NCBI GenBank assembly: GCA_003988855.1
Contig: QYAI01000182.1
Span: 33,581 to 97,580 of the forward strand
Direction: 5' to 3'
DNA: 64,000 nt
Source of the DNA: Arachnopeziza araneosa
Taxonomy: Eukaryota; Ascomycota; Leotiomycetes; Helotiales; Arachnopezizaceae
The notes under the pieces were generated by a model. That model did not search any database and was not told the origin of the DNA. It saw nothing but the letters and a program-made list of their open reading frames with translations. The position numbers and the translations under genes are program-made. Each line of letters begins with the position of its first letter. The first letter of the stretch is position 1. Below are positions 48,610-61,480 of the stretch, piece after piece.

Positions 48610-48985
48610 TAGTTATAATATTTATTAAGATACTACTAGTATACTATTAAAAATATCTAACTTTAAAGTTATATAATAAACTTTAATTATATATTAAAAT
48701 TTAGAACTTTTTTAAAAAATAATTTAAAAACTTTAAAACTATTTAAGTATTAGCTTTTTTTATTTTAAATAAAAAATTAGTACTTAATTATTTAAAAACT
48801 ACTTTTGTATTTTGTTATTTTAACTTAAATAACTTTTAGTAAAATATTAAATATAGCTATAATACTTTAATACTTATTTACAAAAGTAATATATTAAATA
48901 TAAAAAAAACATAACTTAAAAAAAGCAATTTTAAAAACTTAAAACTTTAAAAAAACACGTAAATATAAGTATAAAAAACTAAAGT
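48610..48985 (+). mobile_element. Family A LTR (second U3 subtype) with start of the internal region
   Basis: LTR 48610-48864 (tail atatagctataata), U3 aligned with 58132-58240. Bases 48865-48985 align with the leader just inside the LTRs at 32081 and 35207 (ctttaa, then the cataacttaaaa block and an acacgtaaat block). The element is cut off soon after, at the family E block. Confidence 0.62.
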
Positions 48986-49250
48986 TATATAATAAGTAAA
49001 CTATTACAAATATTATACATAAATAATACAAGTAAACAAAACTTTATTACTAAAGTATAAAAAATAATAAGTATATTATAGTTTATTTAAACTAGAAGTA
49101 AAAAAATATTTATTATAAATACAATATACTTTAATTATATAGTTTCTTTTATATATTTTTATTTATAGCTAGTATACAAACTAAATATACTTAAACTATT
49201 AACGTATTTTTATATATTTAACTAGCTATATTTGTATTTGTACAGTTACA
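48985..49250 (+). repeat. Family E repeat, copy 2
   Basis: ataataagtaaactattac, aaaactttattactaaagtataaaaaataa and aaatatacttaaactattaacgtatttttatatattt match copies 1, 3 and 4. Confidence 0.62.
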
Positions 49251-49334
49251 AGTTATAAGTAATAATATAAAAAAAGTAAAAACTAGAACTTTAAATTTAT
49301 TTTATAAAAAAAAGTTTAAAATTAAACTAAACTT

Positions 49335-49515
49335 TTTTAAATACAGTGTTATAAACTAGATACGTAACTTCTTTAAAAATAACTAAAAGCAGTAATATAT
49401 AGCAATATTCTTTTATTTAGTTTTAGTTTTTTTAGAATTTTTTTAAACTTTAAATAGTTTTAATTAAAGTTATTTATATAACGTTTGCAGTTTAACTTTA
49501 GTTTGTAATATAATT
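49335..49515 (+). repeat. Family D repeat, copy 1
   Basis: Aligns over about 180 bp with 54545-54725: gttataaactagatacgtaac at the left and aatagttttaattaaagttattta followed by tttaactttagtttgtaatata at the right. Confidence 0.65.
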
Positions 49516-52500
49516 TAAAGCTAAACAATTTTTAAATTCTGCAAAAAATTCTAAATTAAACTATTAACTTAACTTTCGAACTAATAAACTTTTAAATACT
49601 TAATAACGCGTTTTATACGTAACTTTAAATATTTAAACTAGCTTGCGCAAGGTTACAAAACTAGTAACTACACTACTACAAACATTAACTATAGTATACT
49701 TTAATAAAAAACGGCGCTTTTTCTAAACTTTTTATATGTAAATTACAATAAAATTTTTTAATTAACAACAGTATAAAAACTATTATAAAGATATTTAGCT
49801 TTTGTATAAAATAGCAACTAAATAGTTAAACAAACTTAAAATTTGCTTATACTATATATTTACTTAGCAAAGCTATTAATAACATTATTACTTTATAAAA
49901 TATTTTAAAAAACACAAAACTTGCACTACTTGTTTTAAAAAGAAAATAAAGCAAGTAAAATACTATTATTAATAAACTAACTGCTAGATAATTGTTTTAG
50001 TTTATATAATTACTTTTTTTTTATAAACTAAAACTTTAAACTTTGTTAAAATGTTAAAAATTTTGCTTTTTTTATATATACTTGTATTATAAACTTTTAT
50101 ATTAACAGCTAGCTAGTTAAAATACAAGTAAAGTTAACAGTAAACGTAAATTACTTTTTAATAAAAAAGTTAAAAAAGTATATATTTAAAGTTATATTAA
50201 AAAAACACTAGTAAAAACTTAGCTAGCTATTTTTACTTTAACTTTTTTAACTTTTTTTTATATAAGCTAAAAATATTATAAAAGCTAAAGTACTTCTACG
50301 CTAACTTAAATTAAGCTAATATAGCTTATAAAAAGTTTTAAAAGCTATACTAAAAAAACAAAAACTTTAATATATTTTAAGTTAAATTTTGAAAACTAGT
50401 AGCTAAAACTAACTATACAAATAATATACTTAAGTTAAAAGTTTAATTTCTTGTTTTTTCTAAACTTATTACTACTATTTTAACTAAAATTAATACTTGT
50501 ATAGTTATTAACTAGTTTATAAATACTAATTATATAACTAAAATATTTAAGTTAACAAAAACTACTAAAAAAAGCTATATACTAAAGCAACGCTAAGCAA
50601 GGTATAACTATTACAGCTATTTTTATAGCTAAGCTTATTACTTAAAGCTTTTATATATAATAACTTTTGCTAAGTTTTAAAAAAATTAATATTTGCTATT
50701 ATTAAAAAACTATAAAATACAAAGTAGTTAAATACTTTATAAAACAAATAGAAAAACATAGCTTTTATACAATTAATTTAAGTAATAAAAACTATAACAA
50801 AAAAAAAGTTTTAAAAAAGTTTTTACTTTAAAAAAATAAGTATTAAAAAAATATGCTAGAGTTAGCTACTTTTATAAAAATTAAAGCTTGTATACTTTTT
50901 TATACAATATTATATAGTAAAATTATTATTTTTGCAAAAACTTTAATTAATACTAAAGTAAAAAAAATTATTAGTTATACTTTTGTAAACTAACTTGTTA
51001 ACAAATTTAACTAACTTACTTTTATACTATATAAATAATACATACTTTATATAAAAATACAACTAAAAAAGCATTTTAAAAATTAATTAACTACTTTATT
51101 TTATTTTTCTAAATTTAAAAACTTTAACTTGTTAAACTATTTATAGTTATAGTAAATATAAAATATAAGTTAACTTTTAAAAAAAAGTAGTTTAAGTTTT
51201 ATAATGTTATACTAAATTGCTAACATTAAAAACTTATATTGCAGTATATAAATAATATATTTCTTATATAGTTTTAAAGCTATAAATAACAAATTTAAAA
51301 TAATAAGCAAATATAAAACAATAAAACTATTTAGGTAAAAAGTTTTTTATTTAGATTTTACAATAGTTTACTTATTAAAAAACTAAAACTAAGTAAAAAA
51401 AAAATTACAAGTTATATTTAAAACAATTACATTGTATAAACTTTGCTAAAAAGCTTAGCTGTAAATAAAAATATTAATAAAAGCTTTTTATTAAAATTAA
51501 AATAATTAGCTATATGTTTTTTAATTAAAACTTTTAATATAAAAAGTATAAATTATTTACTACGAATTTATATAAAAGTAATTAAATTATTAAAAAAAAA
51601 CTTAAAAAAAACTATTATACTATATAATACTAAAGAAATACTATAACTAAATAAACATTTTTTAAAAATTCTTTTTTAAATAAGCTATTACTTTATTAAA
51701 AGTATAATTATATAACTTAATTTAAAAACAATTTATTGCTAAAATATAGCTTTTTATATAATTAAACAACTAAAAAACTTACTTAGTAAACAACTTAAAT
51801 AAAAGTTTATAAAATATAGCTTTGCTTTTTTAACTTTTTTATACTTTTTATTAAAAAGCTAAATAAAAGCTTATAATTTTACATTAATTATTAAAAGCTA
51901 AATAGAAAAACTAAAAACTAATACTTTCTACTGCTACTTAACGAAACTTTAGCTTAGTTAAGCTTAGCTAAAAAATTTACGAAACTTAATATTTGCTAAG
52001 TTTTTTATAAAATTTAAATAAACTTTAAGTTAAAAAAGTAACTATGTTTTATATAAAATATAGTTAGTACAAGTATAAAGTACTACTTTTTAAACTTATA
52101 AACAAACTTACTATATACTGAAAGTATATAAATAAAGTTTTTTTTAACTACTTAAATTAGTTTTATATAGCTTACTAAAACAATATTATTATTTTTTAAA
52201 AAACTTTTTAAAATATACTTTACATATACAAAAAGTTTTAAAGTAACTGCAAAAAACAAACTTTTAAGTTAATATTAAAAAATACAACTTTAGTATTACT
52301 TATACAAAATATTTAAAAATTATTATAAGTATAAACAAAGTTAAAGTAAACTTTAAAAAAATTACTAGTATTTAAAAATAAAAACTTTTTATATAGTAAA
52401 AAAAATATAGATTTTTTAAAGTTTTGTAACTTTTACTATTGTTTTATTTAAAAAATATAAAAAAATAGCAAAGTTTTTAAATAAAATTACTTAAAAAACT

Positions 52501-53689
52501 AACTTGTTTAAATAGTTAGAAAACTATTAAAAATCTTTTATATAATTAAAAAGCGCTTTTACTATAGTGCTAATTTTTAACACTATAATTTTTAAAAAAA
52601 GTTAAATATAAAAACAAATACGTTAAATAGTATAGTTTTTTAAAAAAAATTAAAAGTAACTAAATAACTATTAAAAACTAGTTACTTATTTTTTGAAAAC
52701 TATAAATACTACTAAGCGTAACTATTTAATTTATAATAAAAAATACTAGTAATTATATAAGCTTTTAAAAAATAAATAACTAAAGTAAAAAACGCTAATT
52801 TTTTAATTAAAGTATACTTAAACTATAAAGTACTTAAGTATTTTATAACTACTAAAAACTTTGTTAGCAAAGCAAGTTTATTAAACAAAGCTAATTAGTT
52901 AGTATTATTTTAAAATTACATATTAACTTAGTTTTAAAATTAATGAATAAATATACTTATTTAAAAAAACGTTAAAATTTAAAACAAAGTAAAAGAAAAA
53001 GCTTAATAGCAAATAATGCTTACGAATTTTCTTTATAACAAAGCTTTTAAATTACATTAATTAACGTTAAACTTAGCTATATAAACTTTATGCTAATTAA
53101 CTAAATTTTACAAAATAACTATATAAACTTAAACTTATAACTTTACAAAAACAAAGCTACTAAAAAAAATTAAAATAAACGTAATAAGATAGTTTATTAC
53201 TATTTTAGCACAAAGTAGTAGTTTTAAAAATAATAATAAAAAATGTTTTTTTTTATACAAACTTAATTAAAAAAGCTTATAATTAAGTTTTAGCAATATA
53301 CTTTAAATAAAAAAACGCTTAAAAGCTTTAAAACTTAGTACTATTAAAAAAATAGCTTTAAACATAAAACAATATATATAAAACTACTAGTAAAAAAAAT
53401 CTTACGTTTTTAAAAATAAAACTTTAAATTTAGTATACTTTTTACTAGTACTTATATAACTTTAGTAATATATATTAATAAACAAAGTTTTAACTTAATT
53501 TTTGTAATAGTAAATTAACGAAGTAAAAAACTTACTTTAATTTTTTATTATAAAACTGTAATTTTAAAAAATATATAAAAATACTATAGTTTGCTAAATA
53601 TATTTATATTAAACTTAAAACTACAGTTTATATTAAATTTTTAAAATAGATTTTATATAACTTTTAGTACTAAGTTTAAACTTTTTATA
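49516..53689. other. Unassigned RIP-decayed DNA, about 4 kb
   Basis: CG- and GC-containing patches at 49590-49720 (aacgcgttttatacg, cttgcgcaagg, aaaacggcgct) stand out. No gypsy landmark precedes the family H copy at 53690; this may be the decayed 5' part of H2 or an unrelated element. Confidence 0.4.
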
Positions 53690-54470
53690 GTAAACTTACT
53701 ATAAATAAATAAATAAACAAAAATTGTAAACTAGTATATTAATTAATAATTATAACTTTTTATAAACAATTACTAAAACAACGAGTTATTTTTACTTTTT
53801 ATAGTAAACTTTACTTAAGTTTTTATTAAATATATAATAATAAGCTAGTTTTTTTTTAAACTAAATTAGTATATAAACTAAATATATTATTAAACTAGTA
53901 AAATATTAAGTTTACTAATACAAGAATATATAGCAAAAAACTTATATAAAAATAGCTTAAGCTTAAAAGTACTTTATTAAATAAGCTAACTACAATTAAC
54001 AAAACAATAATTTCAAAATTAATAATAAAGTATAAGTTTTTATAAAAAGCTAACGTATAATTAAACTAAGCTAGTAGCTAAACTTTTAAATAACTAAACT
54101 ATATATAATTTTAAAAGTAAAAAAGTACTTTTTTAAACTAGACTTGCTATTTGAAATAAAAGTACACTTAGTATTTTACGTAAATTTTTTTTTAAAAAGC
54201 TTTTAAAAACTTACTGTTTAAATAAATAAATTAGCTTTTTTTATTAATTAAAGTAAATAAAAAACTAGAATATAAAGTTAAGAAAATACTTATTATACAA
54301 ATTTCCCGAAATTAGCTTAAGTATAAAGCAAAATAAAGTAAATATAATAATACTTAAATAAATACTTAGCGAAAAACTTTATATACTTTTTTATTACTTT
54401 TTAAAACTTTTATAAAGTTAACTTAACTTTACTAAAACTACTAAAAAACTTAAAGAACTAAATATAGTAC
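53690..54470 (+). mobile_element. Family H gypsy copy H2: integrase end and chromodomain
   Basis: Second chromodomain-bearing Ty3/gypsy lineage, different in sequence from family A. Integrase core end at about 53720-53830 (pieces SKQKL, ILINNYN in the TDGQTERVNQ-LEQYLR-F-N position). Integrase tail at about 54140-54200: LDLLFEIKVHLVFYVNFF against the family pattern LDLPPEMKVHPVFHVSLL. A chromodomain-like block follows at about 54255-54420. H1 at 14170 is the only other copy seen. Confidence 0.68.
54255..54420 (+). pseudogene. Chromodomain remnant of H2
   Basis: Frame gives ELEYKVKKILIIQISRN, stop, LKYKAK, stop, SKYNNT and, farther on, LYTFLLLFKTFIK. The chromodomain pattern is E-(Y/W)-EVExIL-xRxxR-xLxYxVKWKGYxxx-xTW, with a C-terminal LLxxFH helix. 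The stop after KYKAK falls at the Trp of VKW, as RIP predicts. TTTCCCGAAA at 54301 is an unusual unmutated CCCG patch inside it. Confidence 0.68.
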
Positions 54471-54544
54471 TTTGTACAAAATACTAAACTAAAGCTAAAA
54501 AAAAAACTATTATATAGTAAAAATCTAGTATTGCAAAATTTAAA

Positions 54545-54725
54545 AAAAAAAGTAATGTTATAAACTAAACACGTAATTTGTTTAAAAATAAGAAAAAATA
54601 ATAATTTAAAGTAGTATTTTTGTATTTAGTTTTAATTTTTTTTAGACTTTTATATTTTTTATTTTAAATAGTTTTAATTAAAGTTATTTACATACTGCTT
54701 ATAGTTAAACTTTAGTTTGTAATAT
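54545..54725 (+). repeat. Family D repeat, copy 2
   Basis: gttataaactaaacacgtaat at 54557 and aatagttttaattaaagttatttacata..taaactttagtttgtaatata at the right align with 49335-49515. It begins about 75 bases after H2, so it could be the LTR of family H. Confidence 0.6.
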
Positions 54726-55759
54726 ATAGTATTAAATATTTTTAGTTTTTTTTAAAAAAAAATACTTAAAAAGTTTTATTAATTAAATAATTTAAATTAC
54801 TTTATATTTAAAAAAAACTTAATTTAAAATAAATTATATTTTACTTAAAATAATAGCTATATTTATAAAAATAAACAAGTAATTTTAGAAATTAAAAATA
54901 AATTAATATAAAAAAAGTAAAAAGTAAAAAAACAATAACTTTTACTTTACTTATACTTTATTTTAAAAATAAAAAAGTTAAAACTTTATATAATTAAATT
55001 TTACTAGTAATTTAAAATAAAATAAAAATAAAATATAACTTTTTTTAAAATAAAATAAAAAAATATCGCAAAAAAATAAAACTTTACTTATAAGTTAACT
55101 AACTTTATTACAAGTTTTTAAAAGTAAAAAAAAGTAAAAAGTTTAATATAATAAATATTAATATTATATAAATAAACTATAAAACTAAAGAAAAAATTAG
55201 ATTTTATTTATAAAAAAAATAAAATAAAAAAAATTTATAAATTTCTTTAAGCTAATAAAGTAATTATAAGTTATATTTTAAAAAAATTTAAATATTAAAA
55301 ACTTGTAAAAAAAATTTATTAAATAACTTAAAACTTATAAAAAAGTATATAAAGAAATTAAAAACTTTAGCTAAAAAAATCAATAACTTTACTAACTATA
55401 AAAAAAAACTTTTATTTTAAAATAATATTAAATTAAAAAAACTAATATTAAAAAATAAATATAAAGTAATTTATACAAAAAACTTTTATTAAAGTAAAAA
55501 CTAATATATAGTACAAGTTATAGTTAGATTATTTAAAACTAAAATTATTATATAAAAGAAAAAACTTAAAAATACTAATTAAAATAAATTTTTATTATTT
55601 TTAATATTTAGTTTAAAAAAACTAAAAAAGTATAATTAAATAATAAAAAATATAACTTAAAATTTAATTATAAAAAAATTATAAATATAACTTTAATTAA
55701 AAAAATTAGCTTTTAGTAAACTAATATACTTTAATATTTTAAAAGTTTCTTTAAATAAA
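54726..55759. other. Unassigned, extremely AT-rich DNA
   Basis: Among the lowest G+C in the window. 55370-55500 resembles the region before RT in family A (about 36480-36590), so it may be the 5' part of the copy that follows. Confidence 0.4.
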
Positions 55760-56504
55760 AATATTTAAAATAAAAAAATAATAATTAAATAAGTTAAAAA
55801 CTAGATATAATATAGTAAAATACTTAAATTTAAGTTTAAAAATAAATTAGCATAAAAGTTTTTATAAAAAATATAATTTAAATATAATAATTAACTTAAA
55901 TATAATAAAACTTTATTAATTATTAGTAATTAATAAAACTTTTATAAATTATAATTAAAAAATAATTAATATATAAACTTAAACTATAACTATAAAAATT
56001 ACATAATATAATATTTTTTATAGCTATATATATTAAGTTTAAAATAATATAAAATTATACAAAAACTACTTTAAATTAAAAAATATAACTTTAGTATTAA
56101 TTAAAATATTAAAAAGTAAACTTAAATTATAGTAATTATACTAAGTAAATAAAAATAAAAAATTATGTTTAATAAAAAAGTTTTTAGAATATTTATTTAA
56201 AAAAAATTAAAAATAAGTTATAAATTCTTAAAATTTAAACGTAATTATAATTAAAAACTAATACTTTTTTTTAAAAAAAATAACAAACTAAATTGTAAAA
56301 AGGTATTTTATTTTTTAAACTTAATATAAAAAAAGCTATAACTTTTTATAAAAGTTTACAATTATATAGTTAAAACACGTAATAATAAATCTAGTATTTT
56401 AAAAAAAAATAAAGCTAAAAAGCACTAAGTGCTTAAAAGTTTTTATATATACTTTTTGTATAAAAAAACAACTTACACTGTTTTTGTTATATAGTTTTTT
56501 TTAA

Positions 56505-56670
56505 TAGTTAATTAATAATTAATTAATAGTTTTATCGAGAGTTTTATTAATAGTCTTGTTAATAGTTTTGAAAATCGCTTTGCTAATTTTTATTTTTTTT
56601 ATAAAAAAAGTTAGCTTCGAGTACTACGTTAGTTCTTGTTTAAGTTTTAACTACTAAGTTTAACTTATAA
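56505..56670 (-). repeat. Family G repeat, copy 3, inverted and less mutated
   Basis: Reverse complement aligns with 28255-28400 and 41985-42110. It keeps tcgagag, aatcgctttgc, ttcgag and ctacgt where the other copies are AT-only, so it probably inserted later than the element that it interrupts. Confidence 0.65.
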
Positions 56671-58131
56671 TAGTTAGATTATTTTTAAAATAAACTGTAA
56701 TCTACATACGTAACATTTATTTTAAAAAGTAAAAAGTATTTAAAATAAAAACTATGTGTTGTAATTTTGTAATGTAAATATAAAATAAAAGAAATAATTA
56801 TAATAGTAATAATTTAATTTTTAATATTTGTAAAATTTGCATTTTTAATATAACTATAACAGTTACAAATTTAACATTTATTCTAATATAAAATAATTAG
56901 TAAAGTAAGCAAAAAGCGAAAAATAAAAACAAGTAAAGTAAAGTAATAAAAATAAGTAATACTTTGTTTTATAACTAGATTAAAAACTTAAAAACATGAA
57001 AAATAAACCTTTATAACTAAATTTTTATTATTATAAAATTTTATTAGCACAGTAAAATATAATTTAATTTTAGTAATTATAAATTCTTTTTATAAAACAT
57101 ATATATAAAATTATAAAAAATTATTTATATAGAAAATAAACTAAACTTAGTAATTTTAAAAAACAATAATAATATAATACAAAATACTTAAAAAATAATT
57201 TTAATTATATTAAGTTATTTACTTTAAAATTTAAAAGTAGTTTATTAGCTTTACTAAAATTAAAGTAAAAAATATTAATAAATTTTTACTTTAAAACAAA
57301 TAAGTTAATAATAAAAATAAATTAAATAATAAAAATATACTTAAAAAACTAAATAAATTATTAATAAAAAAGTTAAGTTTAAATACTACTATTGGCTTAA
57401 TACTTATATAATATTAATATAAATAGTATTATATAAATATTACTTTTTTTCGTAAATTATAAAAAAAAGTACAAGTTTATAAAATAATACTTTTAAAACA
57501 ATTAAAAGTAAAACAATTAAAATTAATAGCAAAAAAATTAAAAAAGTTATACTAGTAATTAAAAACAAAAATTAAAATTACAAATATAAAAATAATTTTT
57601 TTTATAATAAAAAACGTAGTATAAAACTTACACTTAAAAAAACTATTAAAACTAAAAAACTTAATATAAAATTAAAAAAGTAAAAAAAGTAATAAATTAT
57701 AAACTTTAACTATTTAAGAAATTAAAAAATATATTTTGTATTTTATACTTTTTTATTAGAAAAAACACTAAAACAAATACTATTTATTTTTAACAAAATA
57801 AAACTAACAAATTTAAAAAAAAATTAGTATATAAAAAAGTTAAAATTTAAATAAAAAAGTTTATAGTAAAGTTTTTTTATTTTTTATTTTTATTTTTTTT
57901 ACAAAACTTTATAATAAAGTAGTAAAATTTTCGCTATAGTTATTTTTTTATTTTTTTATACTAAAAACAATATTATAGAATAGTTATAAGTTTTTAAGTT
58001 TTTCGAAAAAAAATTTATTTATTTATTTATACTTTAAATATAAAAATTTAATTTTTTCGAAAAAATATAAAATAAAATATATATTTTTAATAATTTTTTT
58101 TAATATAACAAGTATAATAGTATTTAATTTT

Positions 58132-58428
58132 TGTTAACTAATATTTATTATAAAAAATTAAAAAATAGTATTAAAAATTCTTAACTTAAAAGTTATATAA
58201 TAAATTTTAAAACTTAAGCTAAAAAGTTTAAAAAACTAGAAGTTTTATATAAGTAATAGTTTTTTATATTTTAAACAAAAGCTTTATACTTAATTTAACT
58301 AATAAACTTTACATTACTAATATTATTTTATAAATTACTTTTTTAAAAACTACTTTTGTATTTTTTTACTTTAATTTTTAATTTAACTTAAAACAACTTC
58401 TAGTAAAATACTAAATATAGCTATAATA
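58132..58428 (+). repeat. LTR of A11, retaining a TG start
   Basis: 297 bp from tgttaactaatatttatt to the tail agctataata. The start TGTTA is the inverse of the TAACA end kept at 14013, giving the usual TG...CA LTR termini. TATA-like block at about 58244, degenerate polyadenylation signal near 58273. Confidence 0.75.
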
Positions 58429-58459
58429 AAAATTATTAAATAATAGCATTTTAAGTTTA

Positions 58460-58740
58460 AAGATAAATTACTTATATATAATAAGTAAAATATTATATAT
58501 AAATAGTACAAGCGAATAAAACTTTATTTCTAAAAGTATAAAAAATAAAAATAAATTTAAAGTTAATTCGAACTAAAAGTAAAGAACAGTTTATTATATA
58601 TAATGTATACTTTATTTATATAGGTTTTTTTTATAAAAAAAAATTTACAAGTAGATTATAAATTCGAATATACTTAAACTATTAACGTATTTTTATATTT
58701 TTTTTTAACTAGCTTTATTAAAACTTACATTGTTATATTA
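58460..58740 (+). repeat. Family E repeat, copy 3
   Basis: gaataaaactttatttctaaaagtataaaaaataaa, gttaattcgaactaaaagtaaag, tataatgtatactttatttata and aatatacttaaactattaacgtattttta: the most complete family E copy, about 280 bp. Confidence 0.65.
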
Positions 58741-59134
58741 TAAGCTTTTAATAGTACTAGTTATTAAATGTAATGTAAATTTTTTAAACTAATTACTATT
58801 TTTTACATTATTTTTGTTTTTATAGTATTAAATTTAAATATATTAGTACTTTAAAAAAATTTTACTTTTTTTAACTTATTTTTTTAAATTTTTTTAATAC
58901 TAGTAAACTAAAAGAATAAAAAAACAAATAATACTAAAATATACTATTAGATTTTTTTACTAATAGCTAGAAAAATAAAATTATTAAATAATAAAAAATA
59001 TTAATATATAACTAGCTTATAGTTAATTTTAATTATTATTTTAAACTTTACTTTTAGAAAGTAATTATTTAAAGTATAACTACTAAACTTACTTATAGTT
59101 ATTTAAAACTTTTTTTTTTAAATAATTAACTTAT

Positions 59135-59345
59135 TGTAATAAGTAAAATATTACGTAGTATTAATATTATATATAAATAGTAAAAGTAAATAGAAATTTA
59201 TTACCGAGATGTAGAAAATAAAAAACACATTTAAAGTTTATTTAAACTAAAAGCGAAAAAACGTTTACTATAAATAAAGTATACTTTACTTATATAAGTT
59301 TTTTTTATAGCTAGTTTATAAGTAGAATATACTTAAACTGTACAA
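59135..59345 (+). repeat. Family E repeat, copy 4
   Basis: gtaataagtaaaatattacgtag, ttattaccgagatgtagaaaataaaaa and aaagtatactttacttatataag match copy 3 some 680 bases upstream in the same orientation. Two direct copies this close could be the LTRs of a collapsed element. The CG-containing ttaccgagatg is preserved here. Confidence 0.62.
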
Positions 59346-61129
59346 TTACAAAATATAAAACAAAAACGTTTAAAACATTTTTTAATTTTTGTAAATATAT
59401 TAAAAAAATTATTTTAATAAACTATTTATAAAGTTTAAAGCTAGTTTTTATAATATAGCTATACTTAAACAAGTTTTAAAAGTTAAATAGTTTTACTATA
59501 TATAAAAAAAACTTACTTTTTAATTTAGAAGTTTTACTATTAGTATTAAAAACTAATAGCAAAAAAACTTGTTTATAATAAATAAAAAGTATTATTAAAA
59601 TATTAAATTAAGTTTAAGTTTTATGTTATAAATTATTGTTACTAAAAAAACTAAATTTTAGCTATTTTTTATAAAATTAGCTCTTAGGCTATTTATAATT
59701 AAAAACATAATTATTTTAGTATATAATTTTATTTTTTATTATTATTTAACTTTTTTTTAAAACTACTTTACATTAAATTTTTTAAATACTTTTACTTGCT
59801 ATTATTACAAGTAAATAAGCAAGCTACTTTAAAATAAATGTTTTTTACTTTTTAGTATTTAAAAAATTAATACTAATAACTAAAAAATATATTAAAACGT
59901 TAAAAAGTATATAAAATTACTTTAAATTGTAAAAAAAACAATAAAACTTAAAAAAAGCTTTTTTTTATATTTGTATAAGTATAATCTATTTTATTTTAGT
60001 TTTTTAAAATTTATAAGTATTATAAATAAAAACTGCTAAACTTGTAATTATATAATTTCGAAATAAAGCTATAAAACTATACTTAAGTACTTAAGTAAAC
60101 TAGCGCGTTTTAATACTTTTAAAGTAAATAAACTTATTGTAAAAATTAACTTTTTGCTTTTTTTTTCGTTTAAAATATTTTAAATAAAGCTATTAACTTA
60201 CTTTTTAAACTTTCGAATTAGTTTTTAGTTTTTTTTTTACTAAATATAAATAAATACAAACTAATTTATATACTTTAGTAAATATAAAAGTAAATAAATA
60301 TTTATTTTTAATTAACTACTAGTTAAAAGATTTACTATTTTTAATTTAAAAATTTAAAAATTACTTTATACTATATTAATAATATAATTTAAAAAAAATT
60401 ATACTAAAGTAATAAGTTTATATAACTATACTTAACTATTAATAGTTATTAGTAAATAAACTTATTTAATTAAACTAATTAAATATGTTAGTTATTTATT
60501 AAATAATTAATTTAAAAATATAAAACTATTTTATATTAAAATATTAACTTTTTAAAACTTTTCTAATTTATTTTTCTTTATTTTCTTTTGATTTTCTTTT
60601 AAAAATAAACACTTATAAAAAAAGTTTAAATTTTTTTCGTATAAATAAAACTTTTAGTAATAGTAGTAATATTAGTATTACTTACACTGCTTGTATTACT
60701 TAAAGTAGTTACTACTTTTTCTAAAAACACGAAACTTTTTTAAAGTTTATATATAATTACTTTTACTATGTACTTTATTAGTATTATTTTAATATATTAA
60801 CTTATATTTATAATATAGTAAAAAACTTAAGTTTTTTTTAAAAAATAAGCTATATAGTAAAATTAGTCTAAAGTACTTTTATAGTAATTATTACAAGTAT
60901 ATTATTTTACGTAGTAATATAAAGTAAATAAAATATTATAACACTAATTAGCTTAGAAGTAAACTTTTGTTTTTAAAAAAAAAACACATATTAGTTTTAA
61001 TTACTTACTAGTTACGTAACTACTTCTAAATAATTTTCAAATAAACTAGAAATAGTACTAGTTTAAAAAAAGTTAAAAAAGTTACTTTTATTTTATTATA
61101 TCTAACTTTTTTTTAAAAACTTTTTTTTT
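59346..61129. other. RIP-decayed DNA with one family B copy
   Basis: Family B lies at 60010-60240. The remainder has no readable domain. 60560-60610 is a pure T/C stretch without function that I can name. Confidence 0.4.
60010..60240 (+). repeat. Family B repeat, copy 3
   Basis: cttaagtaaactagcgcgttttaatac at 60093, tttcgaaataaagctat and ttactttttaaactttcgaattagttttta match 47470-47640 and 31020-31250. Confidence 0.62.
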
Positions 61130-61480
61130 GTTACAGCTAGATTATAAATAAAAATATATTTAGTATATATTCGAAATACTTTTATATATTTTTTGTAGTA
61201 GTATTTACATTTGTGCTATTATATAAAATATATAACATTTAGTTAATAGTTTAAGTATATTTAACTTAAAATTTAGCTAGGAAAAAAATTAAAAAGTAAA
61301 GTATATAATATATACAATAAGATTTTTTTTACTTTTAGTTTAAATCGACGTTAAATTAATTTTTTATATTTTAGAAATAAAGTTTTATTTTTTTATATTA
61401 TTTATACATAATATTTACTATATGTAATATTTCTATATGTAATATTTCTATATGTAATATTTCTATTCGCTGTTTATTAT
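61130..61480. repeat. Family E pieces in opposite orientations
   Basis: 61130-61235 matches the right half of family E on the plus strand (ctagattataaataaaaatatatttag); 61300-61480 matches the left half on the minus strand (the inverse of ctttatttctaaaatataaaaaat). A 15-bp unit ctatatgtaatattt is repeated three times at 61418-61462. Confidence 0.55.

Larger units (their letters stand above)
55760..58428 (+). mobile_element. Family A copy A11 with a nested insertion
   Basis: Pre-RT region 55760-56150; RT block at 56217-56258 (VINS, stop, NLNVIIIKN); interruption by family G on the opposite strand (56505-56670) within a larger unassigned segment (about 56400-57000); integrase region 57057-57500, aligned with 33620-34130 and 38980-39440; integrase tail about 57725-57765; LTR 58132-58428. 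RNase H is not recognisable and may have been lost at the insertion. Confidence 0.66.
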
